NCBI RefSeq assembly: GCF_009735685.1
Contig: NZ_WHPN01000308.1
Location: 1 to 47,700 of the forward strand
DNA: 47,700 nucleotides
Source: Streptomyces lycii
GTDB lineage: Bacteria; Actinomycetota; Actinomycetes; Streptomycetales; Streptomycetaceae
Direction of reading: 5' to 3'
The notes below the pieces were generated by a model. The model searched no databases, was not told the origin of the DNA, and saw only the letters and a program-made list of their open reading frames with translations. A program made the position numbers and the translations under genes. This document shows positions 1 through 7,076 of the stretch, in pieces. Within the stretch, counting starts at the first letter, position 1, and each line of letters starts with the position of its first letter.

Positions 1-112
1 GCCAGGTTGGTCGAGTTTGTGCGACGACACGGTCTGAATCTGTGAGATGACGAAGGCCCCCGGTTGTGGAGTGGAGCTGTCGAGGAACCGCTCCGCCAAC
101 CAGGAGGCCTTC

Positions 113-1105
113 GTGTCTCACGCTAACGCTGCTCTGACGCCCCGTGCCCGTCTTCGCCTGGCGCGTCTGATTGTGGATGAGGGATGGCCGGTCGCCCGTG
201 CGGCCGAGCGCTACGACGTGTCCTGGCCCACCGCCAAGCGATGGGCCGACCGTTACGCCGAATCCGGGCCGGCCGCGATGGCCGACCGGTCCTCACGACC
301 TCACCGCAGCCCGGCCCGAACTACTCAGCCGCAGGTCCGCAAGATCGTGCACCTGCGCTGGAAGCAGCGACTGGGACCGGTCCAGATTGCCGGACGGCTG
401 GGCATGCCCGCCTCGACCGTCCACGCGGTCCTGACCCGCTGCCGGATCAACCGGCTGTCCCACATCGACCGTGCCACCGGCGAGCCGGTGCGCCGCTACG
501 AACACGGGCATCCCGGCGCCATGCTCCACATCGACGTCAAGAAGCTCGGCAACGTCCCCGACGGCGGCGGCTGGCGCTACGTCGGACGCGTCCAGGGCCG
601 CAGGAACCGTGCCGCAACACCAGACAAGCCCCGCAACAAGTACCGCGGCCCGCTGCTGGGAACCGCATTCGTCCACACCGTCGTCGACGACCACTCCCGC
701 GTCGCCTACGCCGAGATCCGCAACGACGAGACAGCCGACACCGCAGTCGATGTCCTGCACCGCGCGGTGGCCTGGTTCGCCGCCCGCGGCGTGACCATCG
801 AGCGGGTCCTGACCGACAACGGCTCGGCCTACCGCTCCCGGCACTGGAACCGGGCCTGCACCGAACTCGGCATCACACCGAAGAAGACCCGGCCCTACCG
901 GCCACAGACGAACGGCAAGGTCGAGCGCTTCCACCGCACCCTGGCCGACGGCTGGGCCCTCGGACGCTTCTACTCAAGCGAATCAGCCCGCCGCAAAGCC
1001 CTGCCGGCCTGGCTCCATCACTACAATCACCACCGCCCCCACACTGCAACCGGCGGCAAACCGCCCGTCACCAGGTTGACCAATGTCCCTGGGCAGTACA
1101 CCTAG
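113..1105 (+). mobile_element. IS481-family transposase (DDE integrase fold)
   Basis: Transposase of an IS3/IS481-type insertion sequence; it cuts and joins the element ends. The 330-residue product starts with a helix-turn-helix region (about residues 10-50, containing DVSWPTAKRWADRY). The DDE core follows, with D141 (LHIDVKK), D235 (LTDNGSAY) and E271 (NGKVERFH); the last two are 35 residues apart, as is usual for the family. The GTG at 113 is chosen because AGGAGG lies at 102-107, five bases upstream. An in-frame upstream start at 47 has no such site. The ORF looks intact. The right end probably lies near the stop codon (sequence ending GGGCAGTACACC). The left inverted repeat is not clear and may be cut by the window edge; only a short TTGGTC match at 7-12 resembles it. 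Family assignment is confident; the element boundaries are not. Confidence 0.9.
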
Positions 1106-1504
1106 GGCAGCGGCGTCCGGACGCCCGTGTTTCAGCCCACGCGTGACGACTCGGCCGTGGATCGTGGACGGCGACTTGTGGGTGGATTGAGCCGCTTCTC
1201 CCACTCTGGCCCAAGCGGTCACCGGGGGCCGAAGCCGGTGGATGGCCGACTGTGCCTGCAGGGCATTTCGTACGTCCTATATCAGGACGCTGCCTGGTAC
1301 TCCTTGCCCCGTGGATCGTGATCCCGTTACCGGATCTCAGAGGACCGGCGCGCGACCAGCTGCACCCAGCCAGCCTCGCACGTGAGCCGCGCATAACGAA
1401 TGCCGCAATTGCCCTGCACTACACCGTGGCACCAGGTAGCTTTCCCTGCCTTGGGGATGCCGGGAGCATGTCTGCGCCTGGCCGAGCGGGGAGGTGCGGG
1501 AGCG
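1106..1504. other. Gap right of the IS, no gene seen
   Basis: Short open frames occur on both strands here, but none has a good ribosome binding site or a familiar product, and GC bias by codon position is poor. This is probably debris of the accessory island between the insertion sequence and the next gene. Confidence 0.4.
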
Positions 1505-2044
1505 GTGGGTAAATCTGCAACTGTGCTCGGCCGGGAGATCGGCAAAACCGGGCGGCAGATGAACGTGCTGCTGCACAGGTATGGCTACCTGACAGGCGAG
1601 CCAGGCGCGTACTCCCTAACCGATAAGGGAGAGAAGTACGGCACCCAAGAGGATCATTACAGGGGCAACGTCAGGTCCCTGCACTACTACCGTCAGTGGA
1701 CCACAACGATATGGAGCGATGAGACTCTCGCGGCTCTGCTGAACGACATGGCCAATGCGCCCACTCCGCCCGAGCCCGCCGAGTCGTTCCCTGACGACGA
1801 TGTGACCGTCGCCGAAGCCGAGCCGGTCGGTGCCACTGACCGGGGTGCACCCGATAGCACCGGTACGCGTGTCGATCCGCGAATGGTTGCGATCGCTGCT
1901 GCGCTGCTGGTCGGGGCGAAGGCTGCGCAGATCGCGGCTCCGCACGCGCAACGCTGGTGGTCTGAGACTGCCGTGCCGACGACGTCGCGCGTGCTGAAGC
2001 GACTGAAGCGGCAGGATCCGTCGGACAACGATGCCGAGACCTAA
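1505..2044 (+). CDS. Hypothetical protein with winged-helix-like N-terminus, probably 5'-truncated
   Basis: The 179-residue product opens directly with KSATVLGREIGKTGRQMN, then VLLHRYGYL and a LTDKGEKYG motif. That order (helix, sxRqmN-LL turn, aromatic strand, LT-x-G) resembles the C-terminal DNA-binding part of phage antirepressors of the KilAC type. This is a likeness by eye, not a family assignment. An acidic proline-rich linker follows, then an alanine-rich hydrophobic stretch (about residues 118-140) and a basic tail. The GTG at 1505 has GGGAGG about ten bases upstream. The frame also extends up to 1400, so the start is uncertain. Because the recognisable part begins at residue 2, the upstream half may have been lost to the nearby insertion sequence. 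Function unknown. Confidence 0.55.
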   Translation: MGKSATVLGREIGKTGRQMNVLLHRYGYLTGEPGAYSLTDKGEKYGTQEDHYRGNVRSLHYYRQWTTTIWSDETLAALLNDMANAPTPPEPAESFPDDDVTVAEAEPVGATDRGAPDSTGTRVDPRMVAIAAALLVGAKAAQIAAPHAQRWWSETAVPTTSRVLKRLKRQDPSDNDAET

Positions 2045-2250
2045 CCCTGAGTCTGCTGTCGCGGCAGAACGCATCAGCGGTTCTCGGTACGTTCGCCGTG
2101 AGGCCGATCACCGCGCCAGTCACAACACAGAGCGTTGAGAATCCGATCTGGGCCCAGGTCAGCACGCTTCCACCGGCCTCAGCGGACCCGGTCGTCGCGG
2201 CCGGGCAGTCGTAGTGGTCACCCGATCCTGGGGGACGTTCAAGACGAGGG

Positions 2251-2288
2251 CTCGTCGCTCGGGACTCCCAATCGCCCCGAGCGACGAG
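2251..2288. terminator. Perfect 13-bp hairpin (first of two tandem hairpins)
   Basis: The arm CTCGTCGCTCGGG (2251-2263) is exactly complementary to 2276-2288, with a 12-base loop. It lies in the convergent space between the gene ending at 2044 and the minus-strand gene ending at 2337, so it could serve either as a terminator. Confidence 0.6.
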
Positions 2289-2291
2289 AAT

Positions 2292-2333
2292 CCGGTCAGG
2301 GAGTGCTCCGTAAGCGGAGCACTCCCTGACCGG
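2292..2333 (-). terminator. Perfect 19-bp hairpin, likely terminator of the 65-residue gene
   Basis: Bases 2292-2310 pair without mismatch with 2315-2333 around a four-base TAAG loop. The hairpin sits three bases beyond the stop codon of the minus-strand gene at 2337-2534. No long U-tract follows, which is normal for Streptomyces terminators. It may act in both directions. Confidence 0.75.
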
Positions 2334-2336
2334 CTT

Positions 2337-2534
2337 TCAGTGCAACCAGTTCGCTGCTCCCATGGCAACGGCCGTCATCGTGCTCCCGAGTGCCAGCAAC
2401 TTGAGCGGTGCGCGATCAAGTGTCACGTGCAAGGGGCCGCAACGAAGCTCGAAGGCTGGCGTGCGGGAGGGCGGCTCTGACTGGTAGGCCGCTTGAGCGT
2501 CAGGAACCACGTGAGAGTTGAGGTGCTTGGCCAT
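2337..2534 (-). CDS. Small hypothetical protein of integrative-element type, possible membrane anchor
   Basis: A 65-residue protein starting MAKHLNSH. It has a central FELRCGPLHVTLDR motif followed by a moderately hydrophobic C-terminal segment (LKLLALGSTMTAVAMGAANW) that could be one membrane helix. Small proteins with a GPLHV-type motif and a C-terminal hydrophobic stretch are common in actinomycete integrative and conjugative elements, next to spd/transfer genes; I recall the pattern but cannot name a family. The start is supported by GGAG five bases upstream of ATG. A perfect 19-bp hairpin follows the stop at once, so the gene looks like a complete, separately terminated unit. Its function is unknown. 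Confidence 0.6.
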   Translation of the reverse strand: MAKHLNSHVVPDAQAAYQSEPPSRTPAFELRCGPLHVTLDRAPLKLLALGSTMTAVAMGAANWLH

Positions 2535-2802
2535 GGCCTCTCCGATTCTTCGGGCCTACGGCGCATATCGACCGTAAGCAAGTGGGTTGCCCGGTGATTC
2601 GAGCGCGCCCACCTTCGAGCAGCTGCTCCTTAGCGCCGCAAGTCAATCCGCCCGCCTTCCTGCCTTGCTGTCGAGGCTGGTCACTTCATCCAGGCCAGGT
2701 CATGTGGGCCTGACCTGCAGTTTTGTTCTCCTCTCTGTGGCTTCGAGTCGAGTAGCCGAGCACATCAAACTTTTGAAGTCCGCTCTGCGACGGGCCCGTT
2801 GC

Positions 2803-2818
2803 GACAATCACGGTTGTC
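2803..2818. promoter_or_regulatory. Palindromic operator, copy 1
   Basis: GACAATCACGGTTGTC has 5-bp inverted arms GACAA/TTGTC around six bases. A near-identical copy starts 33 bp downstream, about three helical turns, so both would face the same side of the DNA. Confidence 0.6.
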
Positions 2819-2835
2819 CTCACCAGGCATGCTGT

Positions 2836-2851
2836 GACAACTACGGTTGTC
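2836..2851. promoter_or_regulatory. Palindromic operator, copy 2, abutting a start codon
   Basis: GACAACTACGGTTGTC repeats copy 1 in 14 of 16 positions and ends four bases before the ATG at 2855. A protein bound here would cover the start of the gene and probably its promoter, which suggests repression, perhaps autoregulation. The regulator is not known. Confidence 0.6.
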
Positions 2852-2854
2852 CCC

Positions 2855-3532
2855 ATGCGTTCAGTGAGCGATGACGAGTTCTGGTTCGATTCGGACGCCA
2901 TGGCGGATCCGTGGCGTCCGCCTCATGCTGCCGAAGCAGCCTGGATGAAGGACCAGTTGAGGGAGCTTGCCTGCGAGATCGCGGGTCGGATCTCGGCGCG
3001 CGGTCAGGAATGCCTGGTCAACGGACACGAACCCTCTGCTATGGCGGAGTTGTTCGCAGACTGGCAGCTCGCCTACCTGCATGCCCTGCGGCGGGTGCAT
3101 GAAGCCGCTGAGGCGCTTGCCGCAGAGGCTGCGCTGATGGGCGGGGGAATGGGCGCTACCTATGGCCATCTGGGATCTGCCTGGGGGATCTCCAAGCAGG
3201 CAGCGCGTAAGAAGTGGCCCGGCGCGGTCGACGACGGCTCGGGGCAACCAGAGAAGATCACGGTGGAAAGGTACGGCGGGGTTGCCGAGATCACATACCT
3301 TCCAGACCGGTGTGCTTGGGGCTGGACTGCTCACGGCGACGATGGAACACACCGGGAGACGGAGGAGGTGTATACCGTCCGGTGGATAGCCATGAGTGCG
3401 GCCGAGGACTTCCTTCGTGATCACGCCGTGCCTTGGGGGGGCGTCGATGTTCCGCATGCGCTTGGCGATCCGAAGGATTGCTGGTGCTGGGATGACGACG
3501 CCTGGGCGCAGGAGCCGAGCAGCGACACGTGA
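2855..3532 (+). CDS. Hypothetical protein with a short helix-turn-helix-like motif
   Basis: A 225-residue protein from ATG 2855; the frame also allows GTG 2834, inside the operator. The N-terminal half is helical and alanine-rich. Near the middle is LGSAWGISKQAARKKWPG, which reads like a recognition helix-turn-helix of the kind in small Streptomyces accessory proteins. The C-terminal half is acidic and rich in tryptophan (CAWGW, WCWDDDAW). No ribosome binding site precedes ATG 2855, so the message may be leaderless. Two matching palindromes lie directly upstream. The gene is the last one before the tRNA-Pro 3' end and so belongs to the island. It could be the regulator that binds those palindromes, but nothing proves that. 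Confidence 0.65.
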   Translation: MRSVSDDEFWFDSDAMADPWRPPHAAEAAWMKDQLRELACEIAGRISARGQECLVNGHEPSAMAELFADWQLAYLHALRRVHEAAEALAAEAALMGGGMGATYGHLGSAWGISKQAARKKWPGAVDDGSGQPEKITVERYGGVAEITYLPDRCAWGWTAHGDDGTHRETEEVYTVRWIAMSAAEDFLRDHAVPWGGVDVPHALGDPKDCWCWDDDAWAQEPSSDT

Positions 3533-3585
3533 CGGCGGTTCCCTCGGTGGAGCTGTGCAGGGGGACTGATCCCTCTTTCGGGTCC

Positions 3586-3605
3586 GGCTCCCAAATGGCT
3601 CCCAA
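3586..3605. repeat. Paired 9-bp direct repeat GGCTCCCAA, possible integrase arm sites
   Basis: GGCTCCCAA occurs at 3586-3594 and 3597-3605, exactly 11 bp apart (one helical turn), between the island and the 3' end of tRNA-Pro. Such pairs next to a tRNA 3' end are what tyrosine-integrase arm-binding sites look like. No integrase gene is visible here. Confidence 0.45.
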
Positions 3606-3626
3606 GAGTGCCCCAGAAACCCAGAA

Positions 3627-3657
3627 GGGGCCCGACCCGCTAAGCGGATCAGGCCCC
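3627..3657 (-). terminator. Terminator hairpin of tRNA-Pro
   Basis: A 14-bp stem (3627-3640 with 3644-3657), including two G-U pairs when read as minus-strand RNA, and a three-base loop. It lies 18 bases past the 3' end of the minus-strand tRNA. Confidence 0.7.
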
Positions 3658-3675
3658 TGACCTGGTGTTTCTCTG

Positions 3676-3749
3676 TCGGGGTGGCGGGATTTGAACCCAC
3701 GACCTCTTCGTCCCGAACGAAGCGCGCTGCCAAGCTGCGCTACACCCCG
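3676..3749 (-). tRNA. tRNA-Pro, anticodon CGG
   Basis: A 74-base cloverleaf on the minus strand. Acceptor arm CGGGGTG (3743-3749) pairs with CACCCCG (3677-3683), with discriminator A at 3676. The anticodon stem CTTCG/CGAAG encloses loop TTCGGGA, so the anticodon is CGG, reading CCG proline codons. The T-loop carries the usual GGTTCAAATCC. The 3' CCA is not encoded. The 3' end points at the accessory region to the left, as expected for an integration target. Confidence 0.95.
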
Positions 3750-3842
3750 AAGCAACGAGCCCTACTTTAGCCGACCGGAGGCCACAGGAGAAATCCGGTT
3801 AACGGCGTCGGCGCCGGGGCGGGGCGAAAGCGCGAATAAGGG

Positions 3843-4790
3843 TCAACCCGGGCACTCGGTGAGCGTGATCAGGGTGGCCTCCGGTGGGCAGGCGAAGCGG
3901 ACCGGGGTGTAGCGGTTCGTGCCGCAGCCCGCCGATACGTGCAGGTAGGAGCGGTGTCCGCGGGCCTCGTGGGTGGACAGGCCCTTCACCCGCCCGGTGT
4001 CCAGGTCGCAGTTCGTGACCAGGGCGCCGTAGAAGGGGACGCACAGCTGCCCGCCGTGCGTGTGGCCCGCCAGGATCAGCGGGTAGCCGTCGGCGGTGAA
4101 CGCGTCGAGGCTGCGCAGATACGGTGCGTGCACGAGGGCCAGCGAGAAGTCGGCGCCCTCCTCGGGGCCGCCCGCCACCTCGTCGTAACGGTCCCGCTTG
4201 ATGTGCGGGTCGTCCAGGCCGGTGAGCGCGATCTCGATGCCGCCGGTGCCGGGGCCGTCGAGCTTGAGACGGCCGCGGGAGTTCGACAGGCCCACCCAGC
4301 CGGCCGCGTCGAAGGCGTCCCGCATGCCCTCCCACGGGTTCCGGGCGACGCCGATGGCCGGGTCGTTCTTGCCGTTCAGGCCGTGCTGGCCGCGCACCTT
4401 CTCCAGGAGGTAGCGGCCCGGGTTGCGCAACTTGGGGGCGTAGTAGTCGTTCGAGCCGAAGACGTACGTGCCGGGGAACTCCATCAGCGGCCCGAGCGCG
4501 TCGAGGACCTCCGGCACACCCTCCGGGTCGGAGAGGTTGTCGCCGGTGTTGACGACGAAGTCGGGGCGGAGCCCGGCCAGCGCCCGGAGCCAGCGCTGCT
4601 TCTTGCGCTGGCCGCTGACCATGTGGATGTCGGAGAGCTGGAGGACGCGCAGTGGCCGCATCCCGCGCGGCAGCACGGGCACCTCGACCCGGCGGAGCCG
4701 GAAGGAGCGGACTTCGATGCCTGCGGCGTAGCCGATACCGGCCGCGCCGACTGCCGTGATTCCCAGGGGTACTGCGTATCGCGCGCGCAT
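3843..4790 (-). CDS. Calcineurin-like metallophosphoesterase, membrane-anchored
   Basis: A 315-residue phosphoesterase of the YkuE/YaeI-like group, expected to hydrolyse phosphoesters with two metal ions. Residues 5-25 form a signal anchor ([20 protein letters not shown]), so the enzyme probably faces the outside of the membrane. Metal motifs appear in order: LSDIHM, TGDNLSD, GSNDYY in place of the usual GNHD, and AGHTHGGQ. The changed third motif still keeps Asn-Asp. The start is ATG 4790; the ribosome binding site is weak. It is divergent from the oxidoreductase at 5091 and is the first chromosomal-core gene inside tRNA-Pro. The physiological substrate cannot be read from sequence; related enzymes act on lipid A precursors or nucleotides. 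Confidence 0.88.
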   Translation of the reverse strand: MRARYAVPLGITAVGAAGIGYAAGIEVRSFRLRRVEVPVLPRGMRPLRVLQLSDIHMVSGQRKKQRWLRALAGLRPDFVVNTGDNLSDPEGVPEVLDALGPLMEFPGTYVFGSNDYYAPKLRNPGRYLLEKVRGQHGLNGKNDPAIGVARNPWEGMRDAFDAAGWVGLSNSRGRLKLDGPGTGGIEIALTGLDDPHIKRDRYDEVAGGPEEGADFSLALVHAPYLRSLDAFTADGYPLILAGHTHGGQLCVPFYGALVTNCDLDTGRVKGLSTHEARGHRSYLHVSAGCGTNRYTPVRFACPPEATLITLTECPG

Positions 4791-5090
4791 GTGTCCATCG
4801 TCGCAGAGCCGCGCCGGTACGGGCCCCCGGGAGGCGCGGGACCCGGCGTACGGGTGCGGAAAATCCACAGCGTGTCCCGCCTCCCTGCCGGCCCGACCGG
4901 CGGTGCGCGGCCGCACCGTGCCCGCGGCCGCCCCCCGTGCGGCCCGGCTGGGGAATTTCGGCGGACGTGTGTCGTTGTCCCCTCTGGGTCCGCTCTGTGA
5001 GCCACGCCACGCGTCCGGAGCGCCCGGAACACGAGAACCCGAAGAAGCACGAGCGCGCGACACAGCGACGCGAGAGAGAAGGACGGTGCC
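4791..5090. other. Divergent intergenic region
   Basis: This holds the promoters of the phosphoesterase (left) and the oxidoreductase (right). I see no strong palindrome, no terminator and no plausible small gene. An AAGGA ribosome binding site for the right-hand gene lies at about 5079-5083. Confidence 0.4.
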
Positions 5091-5954
5091 ATGCGGCTCG
5101 GAAAGACCGGATTGTGGACGGCCCCCGGGATGTGGGAGCCGGGCAGCGCCGAGCACCGGGAGGCGGCCGCCGAACTGGAGGACCTCGGTTACGGCACGCT
5201 CTGGCTCGGCAACACCACGGGTGATCTCGCCGAGGTCTCGGCGCTGCTCGACGCGACCCGGCGGCTCGTCGTCGGCAGCAGCATCGTCAACGTCTGGCTG
5301 AACGATTCCGCGACCCTGGCCGCAGCGTACCGGCAGGCCGCCGGGGCCCACCCCGGCCGCGTGGTGGTCGGGCTCGGCAGCAGCCACGCCCCGTTGGTGG
5401 AGGGGGCCGGGCAGGACTACCGGAAGCCGTACAGCAAGCTGCGCTCCTATCTGGACGAGCTGGCCGCCACCGAACCGCCCGTGCCGGGAGAGGACCAGAT
5501 GCTCGCCGCGCTCGGCCCGCGCACGCTGGCCCTGGCGGGCGAGCGCACCGCCGGGGCGCTGCCGTACCTCACGACGCCCGAGCACACCGCCCAGGCGCGC
5601 GAGATCCTCGGCGACGGACCGCTGCTCGCGCCGGAGCAGAAGGTCGTCCTGGAAACCGACCCGGTCCGGGCCCGCGAGATCGCCCGGGAGACGCTGGCCA
5701 TGTACATGTCCCTGCCGAACTACGTGAACAACTGGCGCCGGCTCGGCTTCACCGAGCACGATGTCGCCGACCGCGGCAGCGACCGGCTCGTGGACGCCCT
5801 GGTCGCCTGGGGAGACGTGGACACCGTGCTCGCGCGGGTACGGGAGCACCGGGCGGCCGGCGCCGACCACGTCGCGCTCCAGGTGCTCACCGGGTCACCG
5901 GGCCTGCCGCTGGCCGAATGGCGCGAACTGGCCCCGGCCGTACGCGAGTCCTGA
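5091..5954 (+). CDS. LLM-class (luciferase-like) F420-dependent oxidoreductase
   Basis: A 287-residue TIM-barrel flavin/F420 oxidoreductase of the luciferase-like monooxygenase superfamily, short version. It keeps the pattern LGKTGLWTAPGMW at the N-terminus, LGYGTLWLG, VVGSSIVNVW, and HPGRVVVGLGSSH, the usual cofactor-binding strand in F420 members. The C-terminus LQVLTG...LPLAEWRELAPAV is typical. ATG 5091 has AAGGA about seven bases upstream. It stands alone between a divergent phosphoesterase and a downstream YqeY-like gene. The substrate is unknown. The alternative cofactor FMN cannot be excluded by eye. Confidence 0.85.
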   Translation: MRLGKTGLWTAPGMWEPGSAEHREAAAELEDLGYGTLWLGNTTGDLAEVSALLDATRRLVVGSSIVNVWLNDSATLAAAYRQAAGAHPGRVVVGLGSSHAPLVEGAGQDYRKPYSKLRSYLDELAATEPPVPGEDQMLAALGPRTLALAGERTAGALPYLTTPEHTAQAREILGDGPLLAPEQKVVLETDPVRAREIARETLAMYMSLPNYVNNWRRLGFTEHDVADRGSDRLVDALVAWGDVDTVLARVREHRAAGADHVALQVLTGSPGLPLAEWRELAPAVRES

Positions 5955-6061
5955 CCTGCCGGCTCCGCCCCGCCCCCGGATCCGGGCCGCCCTGCGGAAC
6001 CGGCCCGTCCTTCCGCCCCGGCCCCCGGGCAATGCACTGGGCGTACGGTGCGGCGGGCTGG

Positions 6062-6067
6062 CAAGAT
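6062..6067 (+). promoter_or_regulatory. -10 element of a leaderless transcript
   Basis: CAAGAT ends six bases before ATG 6074, and no ribosome binding site is present. This matches the spacing seen at several other genes in the window. Confidence 0.4.
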
Positions 6068-6073
6068 TCGGGC

Positions 6074-6541
6074 ATGACCACGCTCAAGAACCGTCTGCAG
6101 GAAGACCTCACCGCGGCGATCAAGTCGCGGGACGAGCTGCGCTCCTCCACGCTCCGGCTGACCCTCACCGCGATCTCGAAGGAGGAGGTCTCCGGCACCG
6201 CTGCCCGGGAACTCTCCGACGACGAGGTGCAGAAGGTGATCGCCCGCGAGGCGAAGAAGCGCCGGGAGTCCGCCGAGGCGTTCGCGCAGGGCGGGCGGGC
6301 CGAGTCGGCCGAGCGGGAGCGGGCCGAGGGCGAGGTGCTCGCGGAGTATCTGCCGAAGCAGCTGTCGGACGACGAGCTGCGCGCGATCGTCGCCGAGGCC
6401 GTGCGGGAGGCCGCGGCGGGCGGTGCCGAGGGGCCGCGCGCCATGGGAGCGGTCATGAAGATCGTGAACCCGAAGGTCGCCGGGCGGGCCGAGGGCGGCC
6501 GGGTCGCCGCCGAGGTGAAGCGGCTGCTGGCCGGCGGCTGA
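6074..6541 (+). CDS. GatB/YqeY-domain protein
   Basis: A 155-residue YqeY-like protein: MTTLKNRLQEDL, then a KSRDELRSSTLRLTLTAI helix and the helical tail shared with the end of GatB, the amidotransferase subunit for Glu/Asn-tRNA. The conserved motifs EYLPKQLSDDEL and GAVMKIVNPKVAGRAEGG, near the end, define the family. It is thought to interact with RNA or tRNA-linked enzymes, but no reaction is established. The start at ATG 6074 is probably leaderless. The gene is convergent with the penicillin-binding protein to its right; a repeat block and hairpins separate them. Confidence 0.88.
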   Translation: MTTLKNRLQEDLTAAIKSRDELRSSTLRLTLTAISKEEVSGTAARELSDDEVQKVIAREAKKRRESAEAFAQGGRAESAERERAEGEVLAEYLPKQLSDDELRAIVAEAVREAAAGGAEGPRAMGAVMKIVNPKVAGRAEGGRVAAEVKRLLAGG

Positions 6542-6564
6542 CCGGCCCGGCCCCGGACCGGCCT

Positions 6565-6726
6565 CGGCTCGGTTCCGGTCCCGCTCCGGCCCGGGTCCCG
6601 CTCCGGACCGGTTCAGGCCCGTCTTCGGGTCGGCTCGGTTCCGGTCCCGCTCCGGCTCGGGTCCCGCTCCGGACCGGTTCAGGCCCGTCTTCGGGTCGGC
6701 TCGGTTCCGGTCCCGCTCCGGCTCGG
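6565..6726. repeat. 66-bp tandem repeat, about 2.4 copies
   Basis: The unit beginning CGGCTCGGTTCCGGTCCCGC starts at 6565, 6631 and 6697. The first two full copies differ at one position seen by eye. Within each unit TCCGGTCCCGCTCCGG-like sub-repeats occur. The block is in a convergent intergenic space. Its 66-bp period equals 22 codons, but no credible gene covers it. Confidence 0.85.
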
Positions 6727-6828
6727 TTCCGGCCCGGCTTCGGCCCTGCTTCGCACCGGCTCCGCACCGACCTCGCCCCCGCTCCGGGCCGGCTTGCCGT
6801 TCTGGGGACGCGAGTGCGTGTAGCAGGG

Positions 6829-6930
6829 GGACGCCGAGCGCGCGTACGAGGGCGTACGAGGGGACGCCGAGCGCGCGTACGACGAGACATCGCGCGCGTA
6901 CATGGAGACGCCGAGTCCGCGTACGAGGAG
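6829..6930. repeat. Short GACGCCGAG...GCGTACGA repeats
   Basis: Three imperfect copies of GACGCCGAG followed by GCGTACGA, with extra GTACGAGG units, run into the left arm of the hairpin at 6920. The block is non-coding and similar in flavour to the GTACGG repeat at the right end of the window. Confidence 0.55.
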
Positions 6931-6970
6931 GGGCGCCCGGGATCATCACCCGGGCGCCCCTCCTCGTACG
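6920..6970. terminator. Perfect 22-bp hairpin
   Basis: Bases 6920-6941 pair perfectly with 6949-6970 around a seven-base loop (ATCATCA). It lies between two convergent genes and is strong enough to terminate both. Confidence 0.8.
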
Positions 6971-7032
6971 TGTCCGGCACGGCACCCCCGGACCCCGCCA
7001 TGCCATCCGTCCGGGTAGGCGTGCGGGCCGGG

Positions 7033-7063
7033 CGCCCCGCGCCGTGTGGAACGGCGCGGGGCG
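7033..7063 (-). terminator. Terminator of the penicillin-binding protein gene
   Basis: A perfect 12-bp stem (CGCCCCGCGCCG, 7033-7044, with 7052-7063) and a seven-base loop, 13 bases beyond the stop codon of the minus-strand gene. Confidence 0.75.
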
Positions 7064-7076
7064 TGCGGAGGGGGCG

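Noticed and set aside
2587..2874. Open frame of 95 codons upstream of the island gene
   Set aside because: Its repeated CDNHGCPH/CDNYGCPH is only the translation of the twin operators. The rest has no support.
2861..3733. Minus-strand open frame of 290 codons crossing the tRNA
   Set aside because: It runs through the tRNA-Pro gene and is antisense to the coding gene at 2855-3532.
3843..5870. Very long minus-strand frame that includes the phosphoesterase
   Set aside because: Only the part from ATG 4790 matches the family. The upstream part is antisense to the oxidoreductase.
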